Positions 27,967-40,424 of a DNA stretch of 64,000 bases are shown here, piece after piece. Source of the DNA: Seriola aureovittata (Eukaryota > Chordata > Actinopteri > Carangiformes > Carangidae); contig NC_079382.1 in assembly GCF_021018895.1 (NCBI RefSeq), positions 13,094,501 to 13,158,500 on the forward strand, written 5' to 3'. The notes under the pieces are model-generated. The model was not told where the DNA came from. It worked only from the letters and a program-made list of their open reading frames with translations, and did no database searches. Positions within the stretch are counted from its first letter, which is position 1; the number at the start of each line of letters is the position of its first letter. Position numbers and translations under genes: made by a program.

Positions 27967-30840
27967 AGCAGCCAACATGCTGCTGTAGGAGAACCAGCTA
28001 GAACAGAGGCAACAGGTGAGATTGACAGCAAAAGCAACAGGATAGAGCTGTATATCCCTCCCACCACCATCATGGTGGTGATGGAACGGGTGTGGATGAG
28101 AGGCCCCATTTGGAAAATTTGGTCCCCCTGTCCATAATTCCTAATGGCTGAACTGTCCACGATCAACATCCGAGCACAAACGCACCCAGATGTAAAAAGT
28201 AACTGCTAACCCACTCAGCTATAGCTGGGAGACGACTGCTGGACTGAACACTCAAGGAAATCTCTTAAAGATTTTATTCATTGAGGATGGATGAACTGCA
28301 CCAGACTTGTGATCAAATCCTGAGAGACAGAGATGGGAAATCGCATGCCAACTAGAAAACAATTTGTGAACCGATTTCAGCTCTGACAGTCTCTTGTGCG
28401 TATTTGTGCATTTGTGTGTGTGTGTCTGTGGAGCTCTAAGCGCTAAAGGGAAGGTTTCCAGCTGATGATAAATGAAGTGTCATGTGACTTCAGAGAATGT
28501 TTTATAACAACGCCTTCAGCAAAGCAGCAGTGCAGAAAGCCCAATTAATAAAGATTAGCTTTTTTTTTTTTTTTTTACAGACTTCATTTTCCTTCTTAAT
28601 TAAAACAAGGTGAATGAAAATGAATGAATCATTATGCAGATATGTGAAGCTGTGGATCCTTTTCAAAAAAATGCGATATCATGAAATAACACAGAAACGT
28701 TCCAAAAATGACTAATGGAACAAAAGGGAAATAACTTATATTTCTTTATAAATGATTATAGGTAGCGTCATTTCTTGGCTGACGCAGAGCAGACTCACCT
28801 CCTCCGGACTCTCTTTAATAAAGGTTTTTAGTTTAACTCGGAAAAAAAAAAATGGATTAAACTGAACCGAGACTAACACCGCAAATGTTATTTACAATTT
28901 CAATAAAAGACAGAAATGTAAAAGAATGGTTTCCACTTAGGTTACTGGTCTGTAGAGTTGAGAGAAGACACTGAGCATAAAGTAAAAGGATTTGTAACTA
29001 AGCTGCGGGTCCACCCTTTCCTAGTGTCTGTACCTCAGGAGGACTGAAGACAAAAGAGCAATTAGACACAGCAGCCACAGAGTCTCACTGCAATAAATCT
29101 CGACTCAAATGGATGGGAAGATGATGGCTGCAAGCCCAGGTTTGTTAACATGTTATATTAATGAATAGGGCTGTGAGCATTTAACCTAATCTCCAGATCC
29201 ACAGGGTCTACGTAATGTTATGATGTCAGAAGGAAAAAACACACCATAGAGTTGTGGACAAAAGGTGACTGTTGGATGAAAAACCGAAAATGGGCATGAT
29301 TAAAATAATGACATAAAATCACAGACATCTGAGAGCATTTCCACCTCACTGCGCAGGTCTATGACTTATGAAAAGAAAAGTGAAAGACGAGGTGAAGTAA
29401 ATGGGTTATCGAACACAAGGTTCAATGGCTGTATTAATCTGTACGCTGCGACAGAGAAGACAGATGGAAAGAATAAAGGTCCATTTTTCATTACAGAACA
29501 TTATAGGTGACAGTGATGGCTGTGGATGAGGGTTCCATCATAAGTCAAAACGATTTCCCAACAAGGGAATGACAAATCAATCAGATTCGATGTCTGACTA
29601 TGAGCTTGGCCTGAAGTGGATCACCTCATCAGTTATGGTACACTGCTAACATTTTACTTCATATTAAAAGAAGAAAGAAAAAAAAATGACGAGTGACTGA
29701 ATATATGAGGTCATTTCAGTGAAAAACAATCAACTATGAGAAGACCAGACATGTCCTGAGCATGGATAGTCCCTCCTCCACTGTCACCGTTTTCATATAT
29801 CATCACACTAAACAGACTGGACTTTGTATGTCATGATATTCACCTTCTCTTATACAGGATATTCGTTTTAAAACCGATATACAAATAAAGTTGCATGATA
29901 TTTTTTAAAGTATGACTAATGTATATACTGGAGATGGACATAATAAGGTCATTAAAAAAAGGGGATGATTTTGCTGGTGGTGCATTGGATGGCATTAACA
30001 TTGTACCTTCTATTATTTCCAAACTGGCAGATGATTTGTCAGTTTTTTCTTTTCTACATAAATTCCCACGCTAATTTCTGCACCACTACTTTTGTGAAAA
30101 CTGCAAAATGGCAAGAGTTCACTAATGAGATCCACCCTACTGTACAATAGTTTACCTGAAACATTTTTCTTTCTCAAATAATTCGAGCGCAGTACTTCAT
30201 TGAAATTGTAGATGAGCTCTTTTGGAATACATTACTGAAGAAAAGTTCTGGCAATGTTAAGGGAAGTTTGCTCTAAGCTCCAGAGGAAGGAACAAATATT
30301 GAATTTACAGGAAACTGCATCCAAGAAAAAGACCACTGGATTGAGATAAAGTTAAATATACATAAAGTTCACAGCATGGAGGCAATGTGAGATGTTATGA
30401 TTACATATGAGAGATTTTGGTTAGATGTATGGAAACTCTTTATTTCTGAATATTCTGGTGAGCATATTTATTAGAGACGCAGCGGGGGGTGGGGTGGTTT
30501 ACTATTTATTCAGGTTGCACACCAGAATGATTTAGAACAACCAAGTATAAAACTGCCTTTGTCCGTTCACTACTATAACATCCTTCAAAGAACCTCTTCT
30601 GTAATCTCTCATCTCTGCAGAAGCCACCCTGTCGCCAACCCCCCCCCCCCCGCTCTCAAAAGATAATGTACGAGTCTGTTGACTTAAGTGTTTTCTATTC
30701 AATTTTCTGCTCAAGTAAGCTCCTTCAAACACGCTGCACAATTAAACAAAGAAATGGCTCTACTACATTTGATGTACTGCACCGAACCCTCGGGACCTGA
30801 AGGTCTCACCTTACAGCATACACAAGCGAAAGCCTCATGC

Positions 30841-30880
30841 ACATACACACACACACACATACATATATATATACACACAA
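30841..30880. repeat. compound CA/TA microsatellite
   Basis: A mixed ACAC, ATAT, ACAC tract. Confidence 0.9.
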
Positions 30881-31952
30881 TCGTAACTTCTGAGGGCAGA
30901 TTTTTTATAAGACTCCATCGAGGTCTGGCTTCAGTGTATAGTCTGGCAGAAGCAGTTTGATCTCAGTAAGACATTCTTCTCTGCTGGCTTTCAGAAGCTC
31001 GTTCGAACACATCAGAAGCCGAGGTACTTTATTTTATTTAACAGCGCACACTTTGTGCTCATAGGAAATTGGCTTGTTGGTTACCTTACTTGTTCAATGA
31101 TGAGGACATTCTGTAGACACCAAACTCATTTACTCCAGCACACAGTCCTCACTATTGCAGAAATTGCTATACAGCTTTATGGCATTACAGCTTGTGGTCC
31201 CATAAGAGCCCACACAGAATACTGAGCACTCGGTAGGGAGCAACATTAAATCCCCCCAGGGGCATCAGAGCAACACTAAACAGACACTGACAGATCACTG
31301 ACATATCACTGCTGAGATATGAAATACAGAATTTTAAAGAGACAAGCCTACAGAAAGATACCACCCAGTAAAGTGATTAGTAAAGAACCAGGCTGGAGGG
31401 AACTGATGGGTGAAAAAGTTGGCACAAACAGTGAACATCAGAATATGGCTGAGGGATGAATGAGGAGTTGACAGAGTAAACAGACTGAATTGTCTGAATG
31501 CAACAGTCTGTATCAACTGACAATCAGCTCTGGTGGCATGTATGACTTGTCTGCTCAGGCTGAACTGATGTTAGTGTTGTTGCTCATGGGGTGAAATGTG
31601 GTGGCATTTCTAAATCCTACTTCTGCAGTAAAACAGTGTAACTTCATATTAGCTTGGTTTTTAAAAATTAAAAAGGATAAATTGGCCACATGTTCTGACA
31701 CTCTTTCATAGTGTTGCTCTCACTTGAACATACGAAAAAAAAAAGCTACAAATGGTTGTCTAAGATAAAAGAAGATTCAACTCTGCTTAGTTCCTTATTC
31801 CTGCACACCTGACCCTTCACTGCGTGAGGTTGGTGTAAATGTTGGATTCTTGGTTTTTGAAAATTGCTGAATTGTCGCCCCCCCCCGCCACCCCGACAAT
31901 GCAACATCAGAAAGTCCTCCAGTGCTATTCAACCAGCCATTAAGCAGCTCTG

Positions 31953-32080
31953 AGTAAAGTCATTAGGATTTATCCTCTGGGGGCCATGAATGTCTGCACC
32001 AAATGTAATGACTATCCATCCAGTAGTAAGAGACATATCCTTCTGGACCAAAGAGGTGGACCAATTGACACTGTCATGGA
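31953..32080. repeat. teleost interspersed repeat (degraded copy)
   Basis: Motifs AGTCATTAGGATTTATCCTC, CCATGAATGTCTGCACCAAA, ATCCATCCAGTAGT and TCTGGACCAAAGAGGTGGAC occur in the order and spacing of a widespread teleost repeat often seen in fish introns and UTRs. A 74-codon open frame overlaps it and is very likely a chance product of the repeat. Identification is from memory; the class is uncertain. Confidence 0.65.
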
Positions 32081-35000
32081 ATGATCCAGAACTACAGAGA
32101 GCGATCAGCGAGGGGTCTACACAGCCCTCGACATCTTCAAACCAATTACTGGCTAATGTTCAATGGCATGTGGAAGAGTTAACAGACTGGCAGAAAAGCA
32201 GAATCTATAAGTAGATGTATCCATCATTATAATAATATTCCTATTTAAATGCATGAACAAATGCTTTCCTGCAGGGGGTGTGACATATTTCTATAAGAGT
32301 CTGGAGTTTGTGTTCTGATTGCTGTGCAGATATTCTTCATGGTCACAGTCAAACACTAACTATTGTGTGGTGCTTTGTAGAGAGGCAAGGTTTTTAATAT
32401 TTCAAGGGATCTCCAGCTTGAAAATGGCCTCCACTTTCCAAAGAGGACACAGAGTTGAAAAGCTCCAAATTAATTAGCTTGAAGTCCACACAGTACACTC
32501 AACATCACAAGCACAAACAAGGTCACTTGCTGAGGGCAACACATTTCCACACGCCAGATAAGAAAACTCATTTTCTTGTCAAGAGTATTAGGAAATGTTT
32601 TCACACAAACAATTTCATACTCCTCTGCCTTTCTCCATTGTTGTGTTTCTCCCTTTGCATTAAAAAAAAGTCAGAGTATTGGTCCCATTAAAGATGCTGT
32701 AACATTGCCTAGAGCACTGCACATCCCCAAAGCCCGTTTCATGTCTAAGCCGTCTACCTGCTGGGATTGCTTCCATCGCTCCTGCAGCTGTGTTTTGTGA
32801 GGGCCTGTTTAAACTTTGGGATTTGTGAGAGCAGCAGCATGTTGAGTACAAGCGTTGGTGGCTTGTTATGCACTGATGTGAAGCTGTGATCTTTAGTACA
32901 ATTACAGCTAAGTGCTGGAAATGTTTTTAATGGTCAATTCCTGCGTGGATGTGGGTGGAGCAGAATAAAAATTCAGTCACGAAAAGTCAGTACTTTCACA
33001 TACTTTTCAGAGCAAAACAGGTGAGTCATTTACTTGCCTCAGGACGAGGGTTATGTGTCACATCTGCTTTATTGTCATGTCATGGCCTTTTGTCGGCAAA
33101 GACACGGAACAAAACTTTGCCTCTGTGTCATGATGTAATTGTTGACCTTAGCATATACTGTCTACAGTTTCTATAAATGGAGAAACAGGATTGTGCTCGT
33201 TTTAATCACTGGAGCACTTAAAGGCTTTGTAGCAACTGATAAAATGATTACCATATGAAGCATCGCTTGGGAGAATGAAACATTCCTCTAAATGGAGAAA
33301 AAGTCTGCTGATTTATATGGATGTCACGGAACTGCTATTAATTACTAATAATGATATTATTTATGTTACTTTTAATCATTACTATTGGAAGATAATCACT
33401 TATTGTAATAATTACAGTAAATATAGTCAATGTATCTGCCCACTAATGAATTAGATTATGAGAAACTTTTTCATATTTCATTTAATCTTATCATTTTTGC
33501 TTTACATGATTACTGTCCATGGCTCCTAAGCATTTACACACATGGTAAATAAACGTCATAAACACCATTAGTTTAAATGTGGAATGATAGACAGGTATGC
33601 TGCTATTTGTTATTTTACATAATTTCCTGAATAACATCTTTTTATCCAATATTTTGAAAGAGCACCGAAGAGCAAGCAAACATTTTACAGGAACACAAAT
33701 AGATTGAAGAGCAGACGACTAGTAGACTAAAGTACATCCCTACTGTCACACACCATAAACCATTCCCTGGAGAGGGCTGGCTGTTTACAGCAAATAACTG
33801 GCTTTATGTGGAGGTGGCTAAGATATGCAGAGTCACACAGTAGAAAATCCTTGTCTGTTGAGGGCAGATTAAAGAAAGAAATGGATGTATTCTACAGATT
33901 TAGAGGAATGTGTTTAACGCCGAGTGCAAATTCATGTGTCGGTATTCCTGGAATACTAAAACTGTCCACAGCAGAGGAAATTTGTTAGCTTTTACGTTTT
34001 ATACTGTGTCTGTATGTTTATGGAAAGTTTACTCCAGTGTTTGGCCCTTGATCTCGCAGCAATAAATAATTACTCCTTTCAGAGATATGCTGGCAAACAC
34101 AGGGATGCAACAATAAAAATAGCAACACTGACAAAATTAATGAAATAACCAATGATGTAATTACAAACACAAGAGGAATGCAACATAACTGAAAATTTTA
34201 ACAAACAGCTCAGCATAAAACAATAACACTGAAGTGCAACCTCCACACATCTACCCAGAGTCTGCTATATTTCACATTTCATTGTTTTAGGTGTACCATG
34301 CTGGTGGGTATGAAAAGACAGTACCCTGTACCAGCCAGGAACAACACACACTATTTACAAAAAGAAGGATGTCCTGCATCACAAAGAATTAACTGTTCTT
34401 TCACTCTGGACTCAGACTGGCATCACTCACTTTTCTTACATTACGTACATACAATAAAAATTATTGGGCAATAAAACAGACAGTTAGGATACTGTCTACA
34501 AATAGAAGAGAACCAACATGATTTCTAATAACTTCCAGGTGATGTGCATAGTTCCTCTATGTAATAAACTGCATTGCCTCTAAAGGCTACAATATGTCAA
34601 GTCTTCTTGTTGAAAGCCATTTGTCATTTGTCAGCATACCTATGTTGAACATACTGCATGCATTAGCTAAGATGAGGTTGTAAACAGTATCATGTGGTGT
34701 CATGTACAGCCCCAAAAACCTGTGTTTTATCAGGACTGGGCCCACTCAGTGACAGATTAGAGCCTGTCTTATATTATTTAGGTCTGTACATGGACATCAG
34801 CTGTACATTAACAGTGTCAGTGTCTCAGCAGTCTATACAAATTTTCACGGCAGGTTTTTTTGTGTTTGATCTATCCTTCAAACTCATAATCCCCATTGTA
34901 TGACCACAACCCATAACATCCTGTTGAAAGACACTGCCACGTTACTGCTGTAATGTAAAGCAGTGTTTAATAGATCATAATATGCAGTATATCAGTTGGT

Positions 35001-35642
35001 CCCACGGAGGCACAAGCAAACAAACCAAACACAATATTCGGGATTGGGGTTAGGTTAAAAACTGACCTTGGATAAATAAAAAAAATAAATAAATAAAAAA
35101 AAGGCAATTTACATGCAAATGATACTGCTGGCATTTGCTGTAATTGCCCTTTGTGCAGCTCATCTGAAATTATACAGTGGCAGCACCTTTAAACTGCAGG
35201 GATGAAGAGGGAGGGAAAATAACATTGATAATGGGCAAAAAAATTTTAAAATCTTAAGTATTCAGTACATAGCCTTGCCAAATCTTGTTAGGCTGACAGG
35301 TTAGCAGTTTCTAAATTACCACATTAGCTGGTTTATCTTTAGGATCTGTTCAAGAATCAGTCAGACACATGGGATGAATACTGTCCCATTATTTGAGCTA
35401 TTTTGAGCACACACTTCAAGTCGCAGCTGCACTGATTGAAAAGACTGCAAAAGACTCGTGTTAGCGTAGCCAAGCTCATTTGAATCCCAATCATTCTGAT
35501 CACAGGCTAGCCCAAAAACACGCTAAAAATAACACATACTCAATGGATGCATCATAATTCCAGCTAGATTAAAGGTTTTGATGTGGTTTTGGGAAGGAGC
35601 AAGATAGTGTGTATGTTCTTTCATCTTCGAGATGTAAAAGCA

Positions 35643-35661
35643 GACACACACACACACACAC
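35643..35661. repeat. (CA)n short microsatellite
   Basis: About nine AC units followed by AAAC units. Confidence 0.9.
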
Positions 35662-36728
35662 AAACAAACACAGAGTACAAGCGGTCACAGAGATGCAAAC
35701 ACCAGAGAAGATCATGAACTCACATTCCCATATGGCCAATAATTTATGAAAATAAATGTAGTCTACAGTAAGCACTGTTTCTGCAATAAAAATGAATCTT
35801 TAGCATTTGGCTTATTAGTACAGGGAGAATAGAAGAAAGCCAAACACCAATATTTGTATGAATTCTGCCATTCATTAAATCAATCATTCAAATAATTTAT
35901 AGATTGCGTTGCGAGAGAAACTATACACACACATATATACACACATATATACATACACACACAAGGTATATTCGTTTTGTGATACGATCACCTATGCTGC
36001 TACAAAGGCCACCGCACACGGCTGCGTGCTATCGATTCTTCAATTGATTTAGCTCACACATTGTTCAACTTTCTCATTATTTCATGTGCCTGCTGCTTTT
36101 GGTGTGACTGGTACTGCTGTGAGTGGCCCTCACTTGTCCCCAGTGGGGTGGTTAGCTGAGGGTAGCTCTGGTTGAACAACATGGCAGCAGCGGGTCAGGA
36201 GTGCTGGAAGACCAGTGGGGAAAGGAGGCTATTTCTAATGACCAGCTCAGGGATTATCTCCTGGTAAAGACGAATTACAGCAAAAGAAGGAGGACAAAAA
36301 TAGTCTAGACGAAAGAGATTGGACTCATTGTTTGGTTGTTGTTTTTTTTGTCTTTCGTTTGGATTTAAGATTGATGTTGTAACATTTAATTTACAGGAAA
36401 CATGCAGGACAACACCAAGTGGGTAAACTAAAAGAATTCCTCTGCTCTGAAGGTACACAGTAACATATCTCTTTCCTATATTACCATATCAAAGTTAAGA
36501 ATCTAAATGCATAGCTGATCAACTGACAGCCTCCGTGTTTTTTTACATCTTTGGATACCCACTGAAGTCCCTCAGCGGCTTCTTTTTGAAAGGAGTTCGG
36601 CAAAGGCGGAATGTCTTATGAGCTCTATGAATAATGCATCTGTTTAGACCACTTATTTGCTTAGTTTGGATTTTTCTCTGTAAGGACTAGTCAGTGACAA
36701 GTAGTTTTTTAGCTCAAACTGTTTCAGA

Positions 36729-37210
36729 GGCCCTGTTCACACCTGGCGTTAAGTGGACAGCTCTAAGCACGTCAGTTCTCACCTGGCATTAGAATTCACC
36801 TCCACATGCATCTTTAGTGACCACAGATCTCACTTCCCCACTTTATATGCAAATAAACACGTAGCTCATTTCTGTTTGCAAATACCAAATTTATCGTCAT
36901 TTCTTTGCCAGTCCAACTGTGATAGACGGGTCTGTAGTGTGTGTTAGGGAGAGGGAGAGAATACACACTGCACACAGCTCTATGATGAAATAAGGCAGTC
37001 AATTTACGTGAAACACTAAAAAATACTTGTGTTTCATTATAACACTGTTGGGACAGAATGTGGCGACATGCGGTCAGACCACCTCCAAATGTCTGAGCAA
37101 TCGCACCTCAAACGCGTCCTCAATGCATCTTACCTGCTTTCACACCTGTACTTACAGCAGTCCAACTGGATCACCCAAGACGCATGTTCATGCCACGTAT
37201 GAACAGAGCC
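36729..37210. mobile_element. 482-bp MITE with 24-bp terminal inverted repeats
   Basis: The left end is GGCCCTGTTCACACCTGGCG and the reverse complement of the right end is GGCTCTGTTCATACGTGGCA; 19 of the first 24 bases match. AGA flanks both ends (36726-36728 and 37211-37213), a 3-bp target duplication as seen for PIF/Harbinger-type elements, although the usual TWA is not kept. There is no transposase frame. The GGCCCTGTTCACACCTGGC-type end is familiar from fish genomes. Confidence 0.8.
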
Positions 37211-39590
37211 AGAGGCAATAAAAGACGGCTACCAAATGCAGTCTCTGTTCAATATCTGTCTCTCAAACAAAATAGCTTGAAATAGCAAAATTTCCTGAAT
37301 TTATTCTAGAACGTCAACTTGACTTTGGACTTGTGTTGCTGTGATAATAGTTCATTTCCAAATATCAAGTAATATCACACAGAAAAGGAGAGAAAAGTGA
37401 AGGCACACAGCAAAAATATTCTTGGTACAATCTTGAGAAGTAACCTAGATTTTGCTATGGATATGGGATGCGACAGGAGAGAGAAGAGGAGAGTGACACA
37501 AAGAGAAGAAAGAAGAACCTCCAGTGGGGGATACATCACAGTTATGGAGAGATAGAGCTGATTTGTGTCATCAACAGTTGTTCCATATCGTCTGTACACA
37601 CCAGTTTGCCTCAGCACTTCAAAGAACCATGGCTCAGAGACATCTATTTGTTATTGATAGATGATGACAGCTAGATACAGTCTTTTTATCTAGCTGTCCT
37701 CTGCCACAGGAATTCTCAGTCTACTGCATGCACGTTCAAAACGGCTCAGGAAACTGAAATTTATACTGACTTAGCAACAGAAGAAAAACCTATTAGTTAT
37801 GACTGATTTAAGCTTTAGAGGTATATGGATCGAGCAGTGCCGCTACAGCAACCTCTTACAGAGAATCTATTAATGTTCATGTGATCTACCTCAGGAAACC
37901 TTGACAAAGATACATGTGATCTAAACTTTACTTCAACACAAATACATGGCCATGCACGCACTGGAATCTCTTTTTATTAGGAGAGACTGGAAATAAATGA
38001 ATTTATTGGACATACAGTAGTGAGCATATCAGAAAGAAATGCAGAGATCAATCAGTATCATGCTCTGTAAGAACCACACTTTATAAATACTCATAGTTTT
38101 GACTTTGCAGTGATTTTGTCTGTGGCCTCCTTATACAAGATGAACTGTACCCCAGCTGCAGCATGGCTACAACCAGTGATTTATTTAGCTAAGAAAGCCA
38201 AACTGGATTATTAAGATCCATGTTGTGAAATATTTTCTAGCACATACGGAAGATGCACCCCCTCGCATTGTGTTGACAGCAAAGATAGACGCACATGTCT
38301 CTGAGAACCTGCAGTTCTGGTTATTTTCATGCTTTGGCTTCACTTGAGGAATTACATGCTCCTCCACAGGTAGAGAAAATGTCTTGAATACTTGGGCTTA
38401 TGTGAACATTTCTAAGAACCCCACGAAGATAAGATCAATGGTACGTAGCAGTCAAGTGGAAAACAGGGCTGATCGCGGCTCTTAAAAAGTGGACCCTTTG
38501 AAGATCTATGCCTTTCCAGGGTTATCATCTAAAAAAGGTTGTCATGGCTGAAAGAGAAACAAAAAAGAAAAGTCAAAGTGATACAACTTTTCATGGATGC
38601 CAGCTGTACATGCACTCTCCACCATTAGAGAGGGTAAATTGAGTGAGGTGTTATCTTGCTAAAGGGGGGCATTACCGTCCTCATCACAGCATGTCTTATG
38701 GTTAATTATTGATTAACTTTGCAGAGATAAGTCAGTCAGGGTGGGAAGATTGGCTCCATGCTGGGCCGGCTGGCCACACACCATTTCAATGAGCACCTCC
38801 AGGTTGATGTCCATGTAATTTGACCATTAAAGCAAATCAACCGTGTCTCATGTAGAAAGACCTCCATCTGTTTAAATGTAATCTGCTGCACAGTTAAAGG
38901 AGCCATTTTTCGGGCATTTGATATTTGACTGTCACAAATTCACAATCACATCTGACCAGGGTGCTGGAATGAAGGATCTATGTACGTTTGGGACATATTA
39001 TATGATGAATTGACCTTTGACTAACAGCAGCAGATTGCAAGGGGCAGGGATCCTTGTTGCAACTATAAACAAGCTTCTAGTTACTAGCACACAATCGTTG
39101 GAGCAGTGTAACAGTAGCTTTGATGCTGAACTCCCATGGCATGTGTGAGCTGGTCTGTCAAAACAAACATAATTTGGCATAACTCTGGGAAATGGTGAGA
39201 CACCCCAGGAAACAGACCTGTTTTCGTAACTGGGACAAACTGCAGTAAAATCTGCTTTGTTTACAACCTTAGAGCAGTAAGGATTGAACTGAGGTGGGAT
39301 TAGAGTTTCCAAATTTTGCATGTACGGACTGCATTACTATTATTAAATTATTATTATTAAAATAAAAGATAAAAATAAAACCACTCTGTATTTCTTAAGC
39401 TATAAAAACAAGAAAACCATAAGAAACTAAATAAAATAAAAGGGAATCGAATCCACATCCAACATAGTGCTTGTGTTCAGCACAAAACCAAACTGTACAG
39501 CAAACCACTGAAGCACAGAGAGCTTTCACTCAATAGACCTCCCTTTGTGCAGTATACAGCACAGTACAAGGTTGTCTCAGCTGTTAACCT

Positions 39591-39648
39591 CCACTTCTTC
39601 CTCCTCTTCTTCTTCTTCTTCTTCCTCTCTCTCCTCCTCCTCCTCTCC
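39591..39648. repeat. TTC/TCC pyrimidine tract
   Basis: Repeated TCT and CTC triplets give a poly-serine frame that is best explained as simple repeat. Confidence 0.9.
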
Positions 39649-40398
39649 CATGCTCCATTGTGTCCGGGCTGACGGCTGCTCAGCCAGGCCTCTGGGTGGG
39701 CAGTTCAGCAGTCAAGTATCTGAGTGCACATCCTCTGACACCGAAGTCGAATGTCTTGTGTTTGGAATCTGCCGCCAGCCCTCTGGAGAGTCAGCCTGCC
39801 TTCCCCACATCGCACGCAACAGACCCCGGACAAACACAGCCAGGCTGAACAAGGGAAGGGATGACAGAGGGGAATAGGAAGGAGAGACACACCGATTCTT
39901 AGGAAGAGGTGGGGAGAGGAACAATGGACCAGGGCTGAACACATGAACAAACAGCTTGGACCGCTTGAGTCAAATTTATCAGAAACAAATCCTTTGTAAA
40001 GATGAACTGTGCTACGTTCATCTATTTTCAACCTTGATCTCACACTAATCAATTCGACACAGAGATACAGAGATAGTGAAAAGAAAGGTGACAACAGAAA
40101 CATCGCACTGCCCAGTCGGTTAGACGACAATGAAAGGCTGCCTGATAACCTCGAATGAGATAAATCACTTAGAAATGTCAGTCTTTTTTTTTATTTGACT
40201 ATTTGAGCCTGGAGAAGGCTTAGTCTCTCAAGCCCTTGAAATCTCTGGATTACCACAATGGTTCTAATTTAGATGTAGCCTCGAGCAGAGAACAGGCTAA
40301 TTTCCTTGTGTGTCGAAATTAATGAAGAAGATAATTTGCTACAATGGGAAAAAAATCACATGCATTCGCACGCCAACGCACCTATGCTTGCATGACGC

Positions 40399-40424
40399 GC
40401 ACACACACACACACACACACACAC
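40399..40424. repeat. (CA)n microsatellite
   Basis: Thirteen CA units. Confidence 0.95.

Larger units (their letters stand above)
21161..36728. other. upstream intergenic DNA, no gene seen
   Basis: Apart from the hairpins, the hAT remnant, the teleost repeat near 32 kb and the simple repeats listed, I see nothing with coding character: frames are short and unconserved-looking, with no splice-flanked domain motif. A C run of about 13 lies at 30639. Confidence 0.6.

Noticed and set aside
27918..28169. 83-codon minus-strand frame ending in poly-serine
   Set aside because: The serine run is the GGA simple repeat and the rest has no recognisable motif.
39435..39515. tRNA-like or SINE-like sequence on the minus strand (B-box-like GGATTCGATTCC)
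   Set aside because: The T arm does not pair properly and there is no good A box or acceptor stem. At most it is a decayed tRNA-derived SINE.
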